Source of the DNA: Thinopyrum elongatum
Lineage: Eukaryota > Streptophyta > Magnoliopsida > Poales > Poaceae
Direction of reading: 5' to 3'
DNA: 64,000 nt
Assembly (NCBI GenBank): GCA_011799875.1
Contig: CM022300.1
Location: forward strand, 170,145,837-170,209,836
In this document: one piece after another, positions 21,601 to 32,373 of the stretch
Layout of the letters: every line of letters begins with the position of its first letter
Numbering within the stretch: the stretch's first letter is position 1
Position numbers and translations under genes: made by a program
The notes under the pieces: generated by a model
What the model was told of the DNA's origin: nothing
The model's database searches: none
Seen by the model: only the letters and a program-made list of their open reading frames with translations

Positions 21601-22607
21601 TCCTGAAGCAATCAGACATGGAGAAAGCCCATGACGAAGCTGTTCAAAGGATTGCTGCCGAAGATGCCCTCCTGACGGGGCGCCGCGTTGCTCTTGATGC
21701 TCATGAGGAAGATCTCACTGCTCGTGAGCAGGCGCTCGCCGCCAAGCTTCACAGCAAGGATGAAGACATTGAAAATCTTGTCGCGCGGCGGACCCAGGAG
21801 TTGGAGCAGAAGCACAAGGAGGCGCTCGAAGCTCTAACCGCAAGTCACGCCGGCAAGCTCAAGGAGGCCGTCGATGCTGCCGAAGCTGCAGAGGCCGCCA
21901 AGAACAAGTTGAACGACAGAGTGAAGAGGCTGGAAACAGATCTTGAAGAGCACGGCAAGGAACTCTCGACGCTCAAGGGGGACAGGGAAAAAACCCTCCA
22001 CTCCTTGGCGGAGATGCAAGTTGCCCTGTCCGACAAGACCAAGCAGCTTTCCTCTGCGGCTGATAATATTGCGGTTCTGGAGCTGAAGCTGATCACGTTG
22101 CAGAAATCTATCGAGGCCGGCAGGGCCCGTGAGAAGGCTCTACTCAAGGATCTCCAAGGAGAGAGGAACCTGCTCAAGAGCGCTGCCGCTGCCGAGGCTG
22201 ATTATGAAAAGGGGGTGGAGATCTGGACTGGCCGTCTCATCGCCACCGCGGAGAAGCTTACCGCAGAACTGTCAACCATGGGCTTGTCGAACTTCAGATA
22301 TTCTTCCGAGGAAAGAATATCTCCAAGCGCCAGGTTGACAATGTTCTTTGAAAGCATCATCAACGCGTTGAGGGCGCTCCAGTCCAGCCGGGCGACCCAA
22401 CTGGCGAACGAGACTCGCCGGCTTTGCCGGGCCGTCCTTCGCAAGGTGCTCCTCAAGGTGGTGCACAGCAATCCCGGCATCGACCTCTCCAGCGCACTCA
22501 GCCACCTGCCAAAGGATGCAAATGTTGAAGCGCTTGAGAAGTACATCGCACCGATCCTTGAGAAGGTGGACTCCATCAAAAGGATCGAAGGCCAGTGCAG
22601 GGATTGA
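18653..22607 (+). pseudogene. Antisense spliced accessory gene of element D (Transposase_28-like domain plus coiled coil)
   Basis: Four exons can be read: 18653-20295, 20370-20506, 20583-20786 and 20899-22607, each intron having GT/AG ends and keeping frame, for about 1,230 codons. One in-frame TGA at 21204-21206 breaks exon 4. Residues about 75-330 carry the gypsy-type transposon domain (CGLCPPFSDFFNDIMYTYGF, ALFRHYFYPRIQKGEA, FNFLRRRIAPLQNRGRPAWE, NNNLTVMQ). A Glu/Ala/Lys-rich linker with Ser-Ser-Gly motifs follows, then a coiled coil of about 350 residues (21,400-22,250), and a globular C-terminal end. The function is unknown; the position opposite gag-pol between integrase and 3' LTR is typical of Tat-lineage elements. 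Homology to the element C copy shows it is element-encoded. Confidence 0.8.
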
Positions 22608-23409
22608 GTGCTTCCCTTTGATTCTTGCCGCCACCATCTCATGTAAAAGACAGTTAAGTCTCGAGTTAGGACTGTGGCAACTCATGGATGTAATATATTT
22701 TAACTATGTTTAGGCCCATGCTAGCTACTTCCCTTGTCTGATTCCTTTATGTATGGAGTTCACCCTACGCCTACTGAAAAACTTGCCGGTGCGCAACCTA
22801 CCGCGAGCGCTGGGTGCGGGACTTCAGCAGCCTGCTGGAGGCGCAGCGGCTGGCAAGACTCCTTGGCGCTCTCAGTGCAGCCGCTTAAATCGTTGAGCGT
22901 ACTCGAAACAAAATAAGGGCGCAACTGATTACGATAAGGGTTCTTTCGCGTGCAGATTTTCCATACAAGGGTCGGAATCGTCCAAGGAACTAACTTGGTA
23001 ATAAAAGAAAAACTTGCTCTGAGTTTTCAGGACTTAGCTTTCTGGCTTTGTTCTTCCTCCGGCAAGCATACGATTCCGAACGTCACCAGCTGGTATTCAT
23101 GTCTCCCTTCCCCCCCCGGCAAATGTGCACGCGAGGAATCCTTCTGGCTTTAAGAAAAAGAAAGAAGAGAAAATGAAGAGATGAAACCTTGGCGGTTCGT
23201 TAGAACTTACCGGGATCAGGTGTCATACAACATCTTAGACAAACATGCATATATGAATGTGAACATGAGAATCAATAAGGAAATGTACAACACTTAAATT
23301 TATTCATCTGTGCTCAGGGTCTGCGCCTGGCTTTGTACAAAGGATCACATGCCTTGCCGGCAAGACTTGTACAAAAAGGTGGTTGCCGGGAGCCCCCGGC
23401 AACCGCGCC
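22608..23409. other. Spacer between convergent accessory gene and pol of element D
   Basis: About 800 bp with no coding frame I can support. The accessory gene and pol converge here, so both 3' ends must lie in this stretch. Several short GCCGG/CCGGCAA motifs recur. Confidence 0.5.
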
Positions 23410-26400
23410 TTATGGATAGAACTTGCGAAGATGTTCGATATTCCAGGAATTACTCACTGGAACGCCATCCTCGGTCTCCAGGCGGACAGCGCCAGGCCTG
23501 GTGACTCGTACTACCCGATAAGGGCCTTCCCACTTTGGCGTCAACTTGTTTGAATTCTTGGCGGACTGAATCCGTCGAAGAACAAGATCGCCTTCCTCAA
23601 GGCTTCGGGCATGAACCTTGCGGCTATGATAGCGGCGCAAAGCTTGCTGGTAGCGTGCAGCTCGCATAGCAGCCTGAAGACGATTCTCCTCAAGGAGCAC
23701 AGCGTCATCCTGCCGCAGTTGCTCTTGCTCGAGCTCATCATAAGCGAGCACTCGAGGAGATCCGTATATGAGTTCCGTGGGGAGAACTGCTTCCGCTCCA
23801 TACACTAGGGCGAAGGGCGTCTGGCCGGTGGCTCGATTTGGTGTCGTTCTGATTGACCAAAGAACCGCCGGCAATTCATCAATCCAGCGTCTTCCGCACT
23901 TTTTCAGCCTGTCAAAAGTTCTGGTCCTGAGACCGCGCAGCACTTCAGCATTGGCCCTCTCCGCTTGGCCGTTGCTTCTCGGGTGAGCAACAGAGGCAAA
24001 ACAAATCTTGCCGCCAAGGTTTTGGACGTACTGCATGAAGGTGCGACTTGTGAACTGCGTGCCGTTGTCGGTGATGATCCTGTTAGGCACACCGAAACGG
24101 CAAACAATTCCTTTGAAGAACTTGACAGCCGACTGCGCTGTCACCTTCCTCACCGCTTCCACCTCCGGCCACTTTATGAACTTGCCGATAGCAACGTACA
24201 AGTACTCAAAGCCCGCGGCAGCACGGGGGAAGGGGCCCAATATGTCGAGCCCCCAGACCGAAAATGGCCAGGAGAGAGGGATTGTTTGAAGAGCTTGAGC
24301 TGGCTGATGTAATTTCTTCAAATGAAACTGGCATGCTTCACACCTGGTTACTAGTGCAGTCGCATCCTGGAGAGCGGTGGGCCAAAAGAAACCTTGCCGG
24401 AATACTTTCCTGGCAAGCGCTCTTGACCCTATGTGAGAGCCACACATGCCCCCATGTATCTCTGCCAACAGCTCTAGTCCATCCTCTCGAAGAATGCACT
24501 TCAATTTCACACTGTTTAGTCTCTTTCTGTACAGGACGTCATCGACGAATTTGTACATAACAGACCGATGGGCTACTCTCTCCGCTTCTTCTTCTTCCTC
24601 AGGGAGTTCACCTATCTGAAGGAAATGGACAATGTGCTGCGCCCATGCTGGAGCCTGAGGCTCAACGGCTAGGACTAAAGGCATCTCCTCCGCCGGGGGG
24701 ACGTTTGTCTCGACAGCAAGGGCCTGAGGCCCTGCCGGAGCCTGTTGTTCCCCAGCAGGCGTGTCGATCCCGGCAACTTCCTTGCCGGCGGCTCCGGGGA
24801 GCTCTGCCGGGAAGTACTGGCCAGAGTTCAACTTTCTTCTCTTTTCTTGCCGCGTCGATGGTGCCACGGATGGTTGAGTCAATTGGAGCACAAAAGTTCC
24901 TGGTTCCACAGGCAACTTGAGGGCAGCACGCTTTGACAGGTCGTCAGCAATGCTGTTCTCGGCATGAGGAACATGCTCCATTTGGAGACCGTCAAAGCGC
25001 TCTTCCAATTTCCTCACTTCATCTACGTAGGCTTGCATCAATGGGCTCTGATAGTTCTTGTTGACCTGCCTGACGACAAGCTGTGAATCACCTTTGATAA
25101 TGAGCTTTCTGATACCAAGGTCTGCTGCGATCCTGAGACCGGCAAGCAAACCTTCGTACTCTGCAGTGTTATTGGTTGAACTCTCACGGGGAAAATGCAT
25201 TTGGACTACATACTTGAGGTGCTCTCCGGTGGGTGCGACAAGCAGCACACCAGCACAGGCGCCTTGCAGCGAAAAAGCCCCGTCAAAGTACATAACCCAT
25301 TGCTGATCGGTTTCCTTGCCGGGGAGACTTGTTTCTTGAACTTCTTCGTCTGGCGTCGGGGTCCATTCTGCAATGAACTCCACCAAGGCCCTGCTCTGAA
25401 TCGTCGAAGTACTTTCAAACTTAAGACCAAAGCTGGACAGCTCCAACGCCCACTCCACGATCCTGCCGGTTGCTTCCGGATTTTGCAAAATCCGTTGCAA
25501 CGGAAAGCGAGTGACGACGGTGACCTCATGTGCTAGAAAATAATGGCGCAACTTTCTTGAGGCCATAAGGAGGCCGAAAAGCAACTTCTGCACACCAGAA
25601 TATCTTGATCTAGCCCCTTGTAAGAGGGAGCTAACAAAATAAACTGGGCGCTGCACCACCTTTTTCTTCTGCACGGGCTCTTCTGTCTGCGCAGATTCTG
25701 TCTTGCCGGGATCATCCCTTGCCGGGGAAGATCTTGCCGCGCCATCTGGCGGTCCTGCCGCTGATGTTGCCTCCTCATCAGCTTCCCTCTGCGCCACCAG
25801 CGCAGCACTAACCACTTGATTTGTTGCCGCCAAATACAGCAGCAACGGCTCTTGTGGTTTAGGCGCAACTAGCGTCGGTGGAGAAGAAAGGTATTTCTTC
25901 AAATCTTGCAGCGCTGCCTCCGCTTCCAGAGTCCATTTCATTGGGCCTGCCTTCTTCAAAATTTTGAAGAAGGGCAGGGCACGCTCAGCAGACTTGGAGA
26001 TAAACCTACTTAGAGCAGCAACACAGCCGGCAAGACGGCGCACATCCTTGACGCATCTCGGCACTTCAATTTGCTCAATGGCTTTGATCTTGTCGGGGTT
26101 CGCTTCGATTCCCCGGCAAGACACAAAGAATCCGAGGAGCTTGCCGGAAGGAACACTGAACATGCACTTCTCAGGATTGAGCTTCAAGTTGATCTTGCGC
26201 AAGTTCGCAAATGTTTCTTCTAAATCTTGAATGAGCGTTGCTTTATCCTTAGTTTTGACCACTATATCATCCATATATGCCTCCATATTTCTATGTAGTT
26301 GTGGCTCAAAACCAATCTGGATTGCTCTGGCAAATGTTGAACCAGCACTTTTCAACCTAAAAGGCATTCGTATAAAACAATACGTACCACATGGGGTGAT

Positions 26401-26508
26401 AAAGGCGGTCTTCTCTTCATCTTCCTTTGCCATAAAATCTGATGATACCCTGAATAGGCATCCACAATCTGGTCGATGCGTGGCATGGGAAAAGGATCTT
26501 TTGGACAT
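23410..26508 (-). pseudogene. Pol of element D: reverse transcriptase, RNase H and integrase
   Basis: Reading from about 26,440 downward, RT shows YCFIRMPFRLKSAGSTFARA and the catalytic AYMDDIVVKTK (YxDD). RNase H shows WVMYFDGAFSLQG, NNTAEYEGLLAGL, IKGDSQLVVRQV and ENSIADDLS (the D-E-D-D set). Integrase shows the H-H-C-C finger ending CEACQFHLKK and a core with WGLDILGPF, ITDNGTQFTS and SNGQAERANAE (D,D-E), then a basic C-terminal segment. RT continues from the upstream stretch 26352-26783 (CIDYTDINKACPKDPFPMP), but a one-base loss in a T run near 26,440 puts it out of frame. The first 25 or so residues of the long frame are therefore spurious. Domain order (RT-RH-INT) is Ty3/gypsy. Confidence 0.9.
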
Positions 26509-26783
26509 GCTTTATTGATATCTGTGTAATCGATACAAAGCCTCCATTTCCCGTTCGCTTTCCGCACTACAACCGGATTGGCCAGCCAGGTTGGATGAAG
26601 CACTCCTTTGACCAGTCCTGCCGCCTCCAGCTTCTTGATTTCTTCGGCAATGAATTCTTGCCGCTCCAAGGCCTGTTTTCTCACCCTTTGCTTGACGGGC
26701 CGCGCATGGGGACAGACAGCAAGGTGGTGCTCAATTACTTTCCTGGGAACGCCGGGGATGTCAGACGGTTGCCATGCAAACAC
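26352..26783 (-). pseudogene. N-terminal RT part of element D pol
   Basis: Contains VFAWQPSDIPGVPRKVIEHH, EFIAEEIKKLEAAGLVKGV, WLANPVVVRKANGKWRLCID and RIDQIVDAYSGYHQ, the fingers and palm start of gypsy RT. It is in the same frame as protease and gag upstream, separated by a TAG at 26823-26825, and out of frame with the rest of RT because of the single-base deletion. Confidence 0.85.
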
Positions 26784-26822
26784 GTCGACATTCGCCCGCA
26801 GGAAAGCAACGAGCGCGCTTTC

Positions 26823-27689
26823 CTATTTGTCATCCAGGGTGGAACTTATGGTGAAAGTTCCCCCCGTTCCGTCCTCCCTGGCAGGCACCTTCTTAGTTTC
26901 CGGCGGGGCAGCCTTGGACTTCTTGTTCTTGCCGGTGGAACTCTCTGGTACGTCCTCGACGGAAGCGCAGCACTCCGAGGAGGCGCGCTTGCCGGAGTTC
27001 GCGCCAAGGTTCCTGCCGGTCTTCTTCTTCCCTCCGGGAGTTCCAGTGGCAGGAGCAGATGCCTCGATGGCAGGTGCTGCAACTGCTTCCCGGTAAAGTT
27101 GGTCGGCACAGATGAGCGCATCCTTCTTGTTGGAATGGATAGTGATGACGCCCAACGGCCCAGGCATCTTCAAGACGTTGTATGCGTAGTGTGATGCCGC
27201 CATGAACTTAGCCAGCGCTGGCCGGCCAAGGATCCCATTGTATGACATGGGGATCTTGGCGACATCAAACACCACCTTTTCGGTCCTGAAGTTAAGCTCG
27301 CTGCCAAATGTTACCGGCAGCGTGATCTTGCCCTTAGGCTGGGTTCTTCCCGGGTTGACCCCTTGAAACGTACCCGTTTCCTCGAGGTCTTCGTCGGGAA
27401 TCTGAAGCTTTGTGAGCACATCTGGTGAGATTAAGTTTAGGCCGGCCCCGCCATCAACTAACATCTTCGTCACCTTGAGGTTGCGAATTGTCGGGGAAAC
27501 CAACAATGGCAAACACCCGATCGCAGTTGTGCGATCAGGGTGATCCTCGGCGTCAAAGATGATAGGCGTGCTGGACCATTTCAGAGGCCTACATGCATCG
27601 GGGGATGGCTCTGCCGCATTAACCTCCCGCACCCACTGTTTAAGTTGGCGGTGGGAAGAATGCAGCGAGGCACCCCCATCAATGCACAT
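26823..27689 (-). pseudogene. Protease region of element D
   Basis: The aspartic protease motif is MLVDGGAGLNLIS; the usual DGGASLN has become DGGAGLN. The downstream block is MSYNGILGRPALAKFMAASH. A Lys/Ser/Pro-rich linker leads to RT and ends in a TAG at 26823-26825. The frame is continuous with gag through another stop at 27894-27896. Equivalent to the protease of element A at 7260-8016. Confidence 0.85.
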
Positions 27690-27893
27690 AGCCTCCGTAG
27701 CCTTCTGGAATTCCTGCTCACTGGATTCATCATCTTCCTCATCATCACCTTCTTCTTTATCTCGGCCCTGAGCGGGCCGATCCTTCTGCTGCTTGGCCTT
27801 GCCGCGGCGACCCCCTCGGCCACCGCGTTTCTTGCCGGACCCCTCAGCACCATCTTGGGCCTTCTCCTTGTCTTGCCTCTCATATTCAGCCTT

Positions 27894-29717
27894 CTACTTC
27901 TTGGCAAGCTGCTCGACTTGCCGGCAGTCCTGGAGATCGTGGCCCTTAGTGCGATGGATCTTGCAATATTGCTTGCCGGAGTTCTCCGACTTGTCGGCAG
28001 CCGCCAAGGCCTGACAGGAAGGGCACCCGGCAAGATCCTTGCCGGGGGCGCTAATCTTGGCCTTCTTGGCGGCGCCAGGGTTGCCGGATTCCTCGACGGC
28101 AAGCACGGCCTTGCCTCCGCGCTTCCTATTACGCCGCCGGCCTTTCCTTGATGGAGCCGCGGCATCTTCTTCTTCTGAGTCGCCTGTCGCACCAACAGCT
28201 TCACCGAGGAGTTTTCTCCCCTCATCAGCTCGAGCACACTTGTCAGCCAAAGTGTAAAGCTCGGCAATACTCGTGACTTTGTTCATCGCCAGCTCTTCCC
28301 GCATCCTGCGGTTACGCATGTTCTGATGGAACGCGCTAATGACAGCGGCAGGATGAACATCAGGAATATTGTACTGCACCCGGCTGAATCTCTGCATAAA
28401 CTTGCCCAAGGACTCGCCCTCCTTCTGAGGGATGATGTGCAAATCACTTTCTTGGCCAGGAGCTTGGTGGCCTCCAACAAAGGCGCCAACAAACTGATGG
28501 CACAGATCTGACCAGCAAGAAATAGAATCCTCCGGCAGATGCATCAACCATGACCTGACGTTGGGTTTGAGCACCAACGGGAAGTAGTTGGCGAGTATCT
28601 TGTCATCTTGGCCCCCGGCAGCTTGCACCGCAATGGTGTAGATGCTCAGGAACTCCGAGGAATGGGTCTTGCCGTCATATTTCTCCGGGACCTCTGGCTT
28701 GAAGGTTCGGAGATTGGGCCACTGGACTTGTCGCAGCTCACAGGTAAACGCTGGAGGTCCCACCTCGTAAGGCAGGTCTCCTACGTTCCCTGGCGCGGGC
28801 TCGTCGACAACTGGCCCCGCGCGCTTATCAGACTGATAGCGTGCTTCCTGTCGCCGCTCGATGGTTGTTCGAGCGTCCTCCTTGCCTCGTTCCTGGAGAA
28901 CCAGACGCTGATCACGGCGCATCCGCGGATCGGACGACGCCGTGGAAACTTCTTCATGGCGGTCGACTTGCTGAGCCGTCGGCCGCCGCTGATGTCGCGG
29001 AGGAGAGTGCACTGTAGTTGCACCACCTCCGGTTTTCTCTCCACCGGCTCGCATCGGATCGATGGGCTTCCGCTGAGAGGGCCCTGCCTCTTGTGGTCCA
29101 TCCTTATTAGCGAAGCCGATAAGGCTCTGGATAGTAGCTCGTCACTCCTCCATCTTCTCCGGGGCGGGAGGAAAATCGAGGAGCAGCTGCGCATGTGCCA
29201 AGGCTTCTGCTGGCGTAGGTGGCGGTGACAGGTGCGAAGTACGTGAGGTGCTCTGACTCCTAACCAAGTTAGAAGGAGCACCGCCACGGTCACGCGACCG
29301 CGCGCCACCTTCGCCGGCAGCTCGGTGTGCATGCTGGTCCCGCGCATCTTGGGATCTATGCGCAGAAACCTTTTCGTAGGGACGCCTCGAACCACCAGCG
29401 CCATGATGTCGCTCGTCTCGCACAACCTGGGCAGGTTGCGAGGCTCGCGGCGGCGCGGGAGCTCCAGCAGGCGCTCTTTGATCCCTAGAGTTTGTTGTGC
29501 CACCCGTAGGCAACGCAACGCCATCTCTAGATCCAGCGGCGCGCAAGTTACCACTGCCACTGCGAACGATACCGCTCGCTTGGCTTGGATCACCAGAACG
29601 CCGTGGGGGTTCCAGTCCTCTTCCTTCTGCACCCACACCATCGCCTGTCTGCGAAGGCGCGGGCAAAACAGACCCGGACGGTTGTGCTGTCGCGATGTTC
29701 TTCTTCTTGGGCGGCAT
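27894..29717 (-). pseudogene. Gag of element D
   Basis: It starts at 29717 (MPPKKKNIATAQPSG), 76 bp inside the 5' LTR. The first part is a Pro/Arg/Ser-rich disordered region interrupted by a TGA at 29142-29144. The same frame resumes into the capsid domain: LANYFPLVLKPNVRSWLMHL, SCWSDLCHQFVGAF and ESLGKFMQRFSRVQYNIP. A basic tail follows, with a CysHis box-like CPSCQ...CKIHRTKGHDLQDC. A TAG at 27894-27896 ends it before protease. It forms the virus-like particle core of the retrotransposon. Confidence 0.85.
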
Positions 29718-29770
29718 AATGAAGGAACTAGGGCGTCGACCACCATATCAGGTTCACGCAACCTTCAATC

Positions 29771-29789
29771 CCCCTACCTGGCGCGCCAA
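29771..29789 (-). other. Primer-binding site of element D
   Basis: Directly after the 5' LTR on the minus strand lies TGGCGCGCCAGGTAGGGGG, separated by only a few bases from the LTR end. A TGG-start sequence here is the expected match to a tRNA 3' CCA end; the tRNA was not identified. Confidence 0.6.
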
Positions 29790-29792
29790 AGA

Positions 29793-30665
29793 TGTCGGGG
29801 CACGACACCTATGGGATCCCGAGAGACCCCTTTTACGATTCGGCGGGGGGAGAGGTACACGCAAAGAGCAGAGCCGGAGACCGACGCGTGAGGTTTTTAC
29901 CCAGGTTCAGGCCGCTGATCAGCGTAAAACCCTACTCCTGCTTTGTGTTCTTATTGATGTTCTTGAGCCCAGCCTCCAGGAGCGCTCGCAATGAACAGTA
30001 CGTTCAAAGAGCAGCTACGCATGCAGAATGGGCCAGAAGTTCTCCTCCTCTGTAGCAGTTGCCTTGGGCCTCCTTTTGTATGCTCAAAGGGGTCTCCACA
30101 GTGGCAAAATGTACATACATTGAGGTTTAAAGTAGCTACAGGGTATAATACCTAACCCCTGATGAATTAGGACAAACGCATTTAATGCACCGTGAGGTGT
30201 CCGTTTAGGTGTCCTCACTTTCTTGGGGATGGAAAAAGGGGCCATCCCATCAGCACCGCTTAAGCTATCCTCCACTGGCGCGCCGCCACGCATCCATGGA
30301 AGGAGCCAGAATGTCAGACTCGTCACTGTGCCGAAGCGGTGGCACAGTGGCAGAACCTCGCCAGGCGCCGAAACTTGCTGGGCGCCAGGCCTTGCCGGGC
30401 ACCGATCCTTGCCGGGCGCCGAGCCTTGCCGGGCGCCGATCCTTGCCGGGTTCCTCAGGCCACCCCGGCAAGGATCTTGCCGGGGAGGCTGGTCTTCGAT
30501 TTCCAGCTTTGCTTATTTGCTGATTCTCAGACCTCTGACTTGATGATTTCCTTGATAACTTAAATCGACCTCGAGCTGATCCCGGCAAGCCTTGCCGCGA
30601 GGATGGATACAACTGCCCGTGCACAAGTAAGGGGTACTAATGGCCCCATACTTAGTACACCGACA
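29793..30665 (-). repeat. 5' LTR of element D
   Basis: 873 bp, beginning TGTCGGGG and ending CACCGACA on the plus strand, and nearly identical to 17374-18246 (about 15 differences by eye). Target duplication CCATT follows at 30666. Gag starts shortly inside it on the minus strand. Confidence 0.92.
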
Positions 30666-31333
30666 CCATTCTTCCCACCTGCTACAGTAAAACCCTTCTG
30701 GGTATATCTCCTTATTCCAGGCCCTTGGAATCCAGCTAATAGAACCAGAAAGGGCCTCTCCTTTCTCGATCTGGGGAATGAAATAGTGGTGGAAGAGGGC
30801 TGTGTTGGGGATTATTCTGGCAAAGTTTTCGCAGAGATGGGCAAAGATAACATACATGTCACGGCATTCGGTGTGAAATCCAAAAGATGGAATCCGTATG
30901 TGTACATGATGTCGTTGAAGAAATCAGAAAATGGAGGGCAGAGCCTGCAATAGAAGAATGCGACAAAGAAATGAAATTTATCTGGGCCGCCCTTGGAGGA
31001 AGCAGGATTCACGCGGGTGGCGAGGTGAGCTTTCGTCTCCCTCCCCCACATGCACAGGTACCGCTCCTTTAGGGCATTCGCATCGAGCATCGGGGCGAAG
31101 ACGACGTGTTCCTTCTGCATCTTCACTAGCTCGCTCTCCTCGACGGCTTTTACTTATTTACCCTTGTTCGCTTTAGGCGGCATGGCGGCTATAGAAGCAA
31201 AGATCGAGGATGATGAGGGCATGGAGGCGGCGAATGGATGAGAGAAGTTCTTCTTTGAGTTTGAGGAAGAAGACAGCGGCGGTTTCCAGATTGGAAAGGA
31301 TGGGAGGTAAATGAGTGGCACCTCTGTGGATTC

Positions 31334-31343
31334 CTTTTTATGG
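31334..31343 (-). promoter_or_regulatory. TATA-like motif for the antisense accessory gene of element C
   Basis: On the minus strand CCCATAAAAAGG, the same motif as at 18484 in element D, about 154 bp before the start at 31184. Conservation between the two copies is what supports it. Confidence 0.45.
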
Positions 31344-31570
31344 GGAAGGCATGGGGCTGCCTCCTTTCTAAGCAATGTAAATGCACTTTCGCGAGCGCAC
31401 TGTTACTGCGGTCGTTCCACACGTTCCCACGTCGCACGTTTATTACGCGCCGTGGGGAAGCACGGTAAACAAGATAATAACAGCTAACTTCTGCCACGCG
31501 TCCCCGTGCACTGTTTGGGCCTAGCCCAACAATGCCTCGCACCCGTGTATGGCCTAGGCCCGGGGGATCC

Positions 31571-32373
31571 TGTCGGTGTACTAAAGTTTGGGTCCTTTAG
31601 TACCCCATACCTGTGCACGGGCAGTTGTAGCCGTACCAACGGCAAGGCCTGCCAGAGGACAGCTGGAAGCAAATGCGAGATTATCAAGGAAGTATTCAGG
31701 CCAATGATCAGAAGACCGGGGTCTTGGCTCCTGGCAAGATCTTTGACGGGATGGCCCGTGAAGTCCTGCTTAGATCCTTGCCGGGATGACCCGGCAAGAT
31801 CCGCACCGGACAAGGTTCCGCCACCCTGCCTCCGCTCCAGCGTAGTGACCAGCCTGTCATTTGGGTTTTGTCCTCCTTCTGGTCGTGTGGCATGATTCTA
31901 GTGGTGAACGGGCTTAAGCGGTGCTGATGGAACGGGCCCCTTTTTCCGTCCCCAAGAAAGTAAGGACACCAAAACGGAGCATTTAATGCGTTTGTCCTAA
32001 ATCGTTTGTGATAAGTGTGTAAACACTGTAGCTACTTTACACCTCAATGTATGTACCGAACGCCACTGTTGGTGACCCCTTGGACGTATAAAAGGAGGCC
32101 CAAGGCATAGCTACAGAAAGGAAGACACTCTCGAGCCCATTCTGCATGCGTAGCTGCTGCTCGAACGTTACTGTTCATTGTAAGCGCTCCTGGAGCTTGG
32201 GCTTAAACTTCCACAATAAACTAAAGCAGGAGTAGGGTATTACGCTTCTCAGCGGCCCGAACCTGGGTAAAATTTCCCTTGCGTTGATCGTTGGATCTGC
32301 TCTTTGTGCATACCTCTCTCCCTGCCGAATTGTAAAGGGATCCACGTGATCCCATAGGTGTCGCTCGCCGACA
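31571..32373 (+). repeat. 3' LTR of element C
   Basis: Starts TGTCGGTGTACTAAAG and ends CTCGCCGACA. The opening bases match the element D LTR read on its own strand (TGTCGGTGTACTAAG), so C and D are related but diverged members. Preceded by the polypurine tract; followed by ACAGC. Confidence 0.85.

Larger units (their letters stand above)
17374..30665 (-). mobile_element. Element D: complete Tat-type gypsy retrotransposon, TSD CCATT
   Basis: Two 873-bp LTRs (17374-18246 and 29793-30665) flank a full set of parts, and the 5-bp direct repeat CCATT occurs at 17369-17373 and 30666-30670. Gag-pol runs on the minus strand, so the right LTR is 5'. The PBS, polypurine tract, gag, protease, RT-RNase H, integrase and antisense accessory gene are all recognisable. 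The LTRs differ at about 15 of 873 positions by my count, which suggests an insertion well under a few million years old. Coding is broken by at least three in-frame stops and one frameshift in gag-pol. Confidence 0.92.
15521..31184 (-). pseudogene. Antisense accessory ORF of element C, split by element D
   Basis: The start (MPPKANKGK) is at 31184 on the minus strand and is followed at once by a TAA. The frame continues through SSKGGPDKFHFFVAFFYCRL and CPPFSDFFNDIMYTYGF, has a one-base deletion near 30,850, then goes on through MYVIFAHLCENFARI to the insertion at 30665/17374. Left of element D it resumes (GEWCWIKEED, a stop, then EEKLTIAISRIHRLKVVGLT and ADFLRRRIAPLHNKGRPAWE) to a stop near 16340. 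GT-AG junctions matching those of element D separate exons 2-4, and exon 4 (MNVDIIIEETAKDAAAEA) is cut at about 15521. It is the same protein as the element D ORF, clearly dead. Confidence 0.8.
15521..32373 (+). mobile_element. Element C: truncated Tat-type gypsy retrotransposon hosting element D
   Basis: What remains is the antisense accessory gene (minus strand), a polypurine tract (GGCCCGGGGGATCC) and a 3' LTR at 31571-32373. Gag-pol and the 5' LTR, which should lie to the left, are missing from 15521 outward. Element D is inserted in the first exon of its accessory gene at 17374-30665. The 5 bases right of the LTR are ACAGC; no partner is available to test. It is inserted in the pol gene of element E, whose frame resumes at 32374. 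Confidence 0.8.

Noticed and set aside
23410..23900. Host gene running into pol of element D
   Set aside because: Continuous integrase C-terminus in the same frame and orientation; no separate gene.
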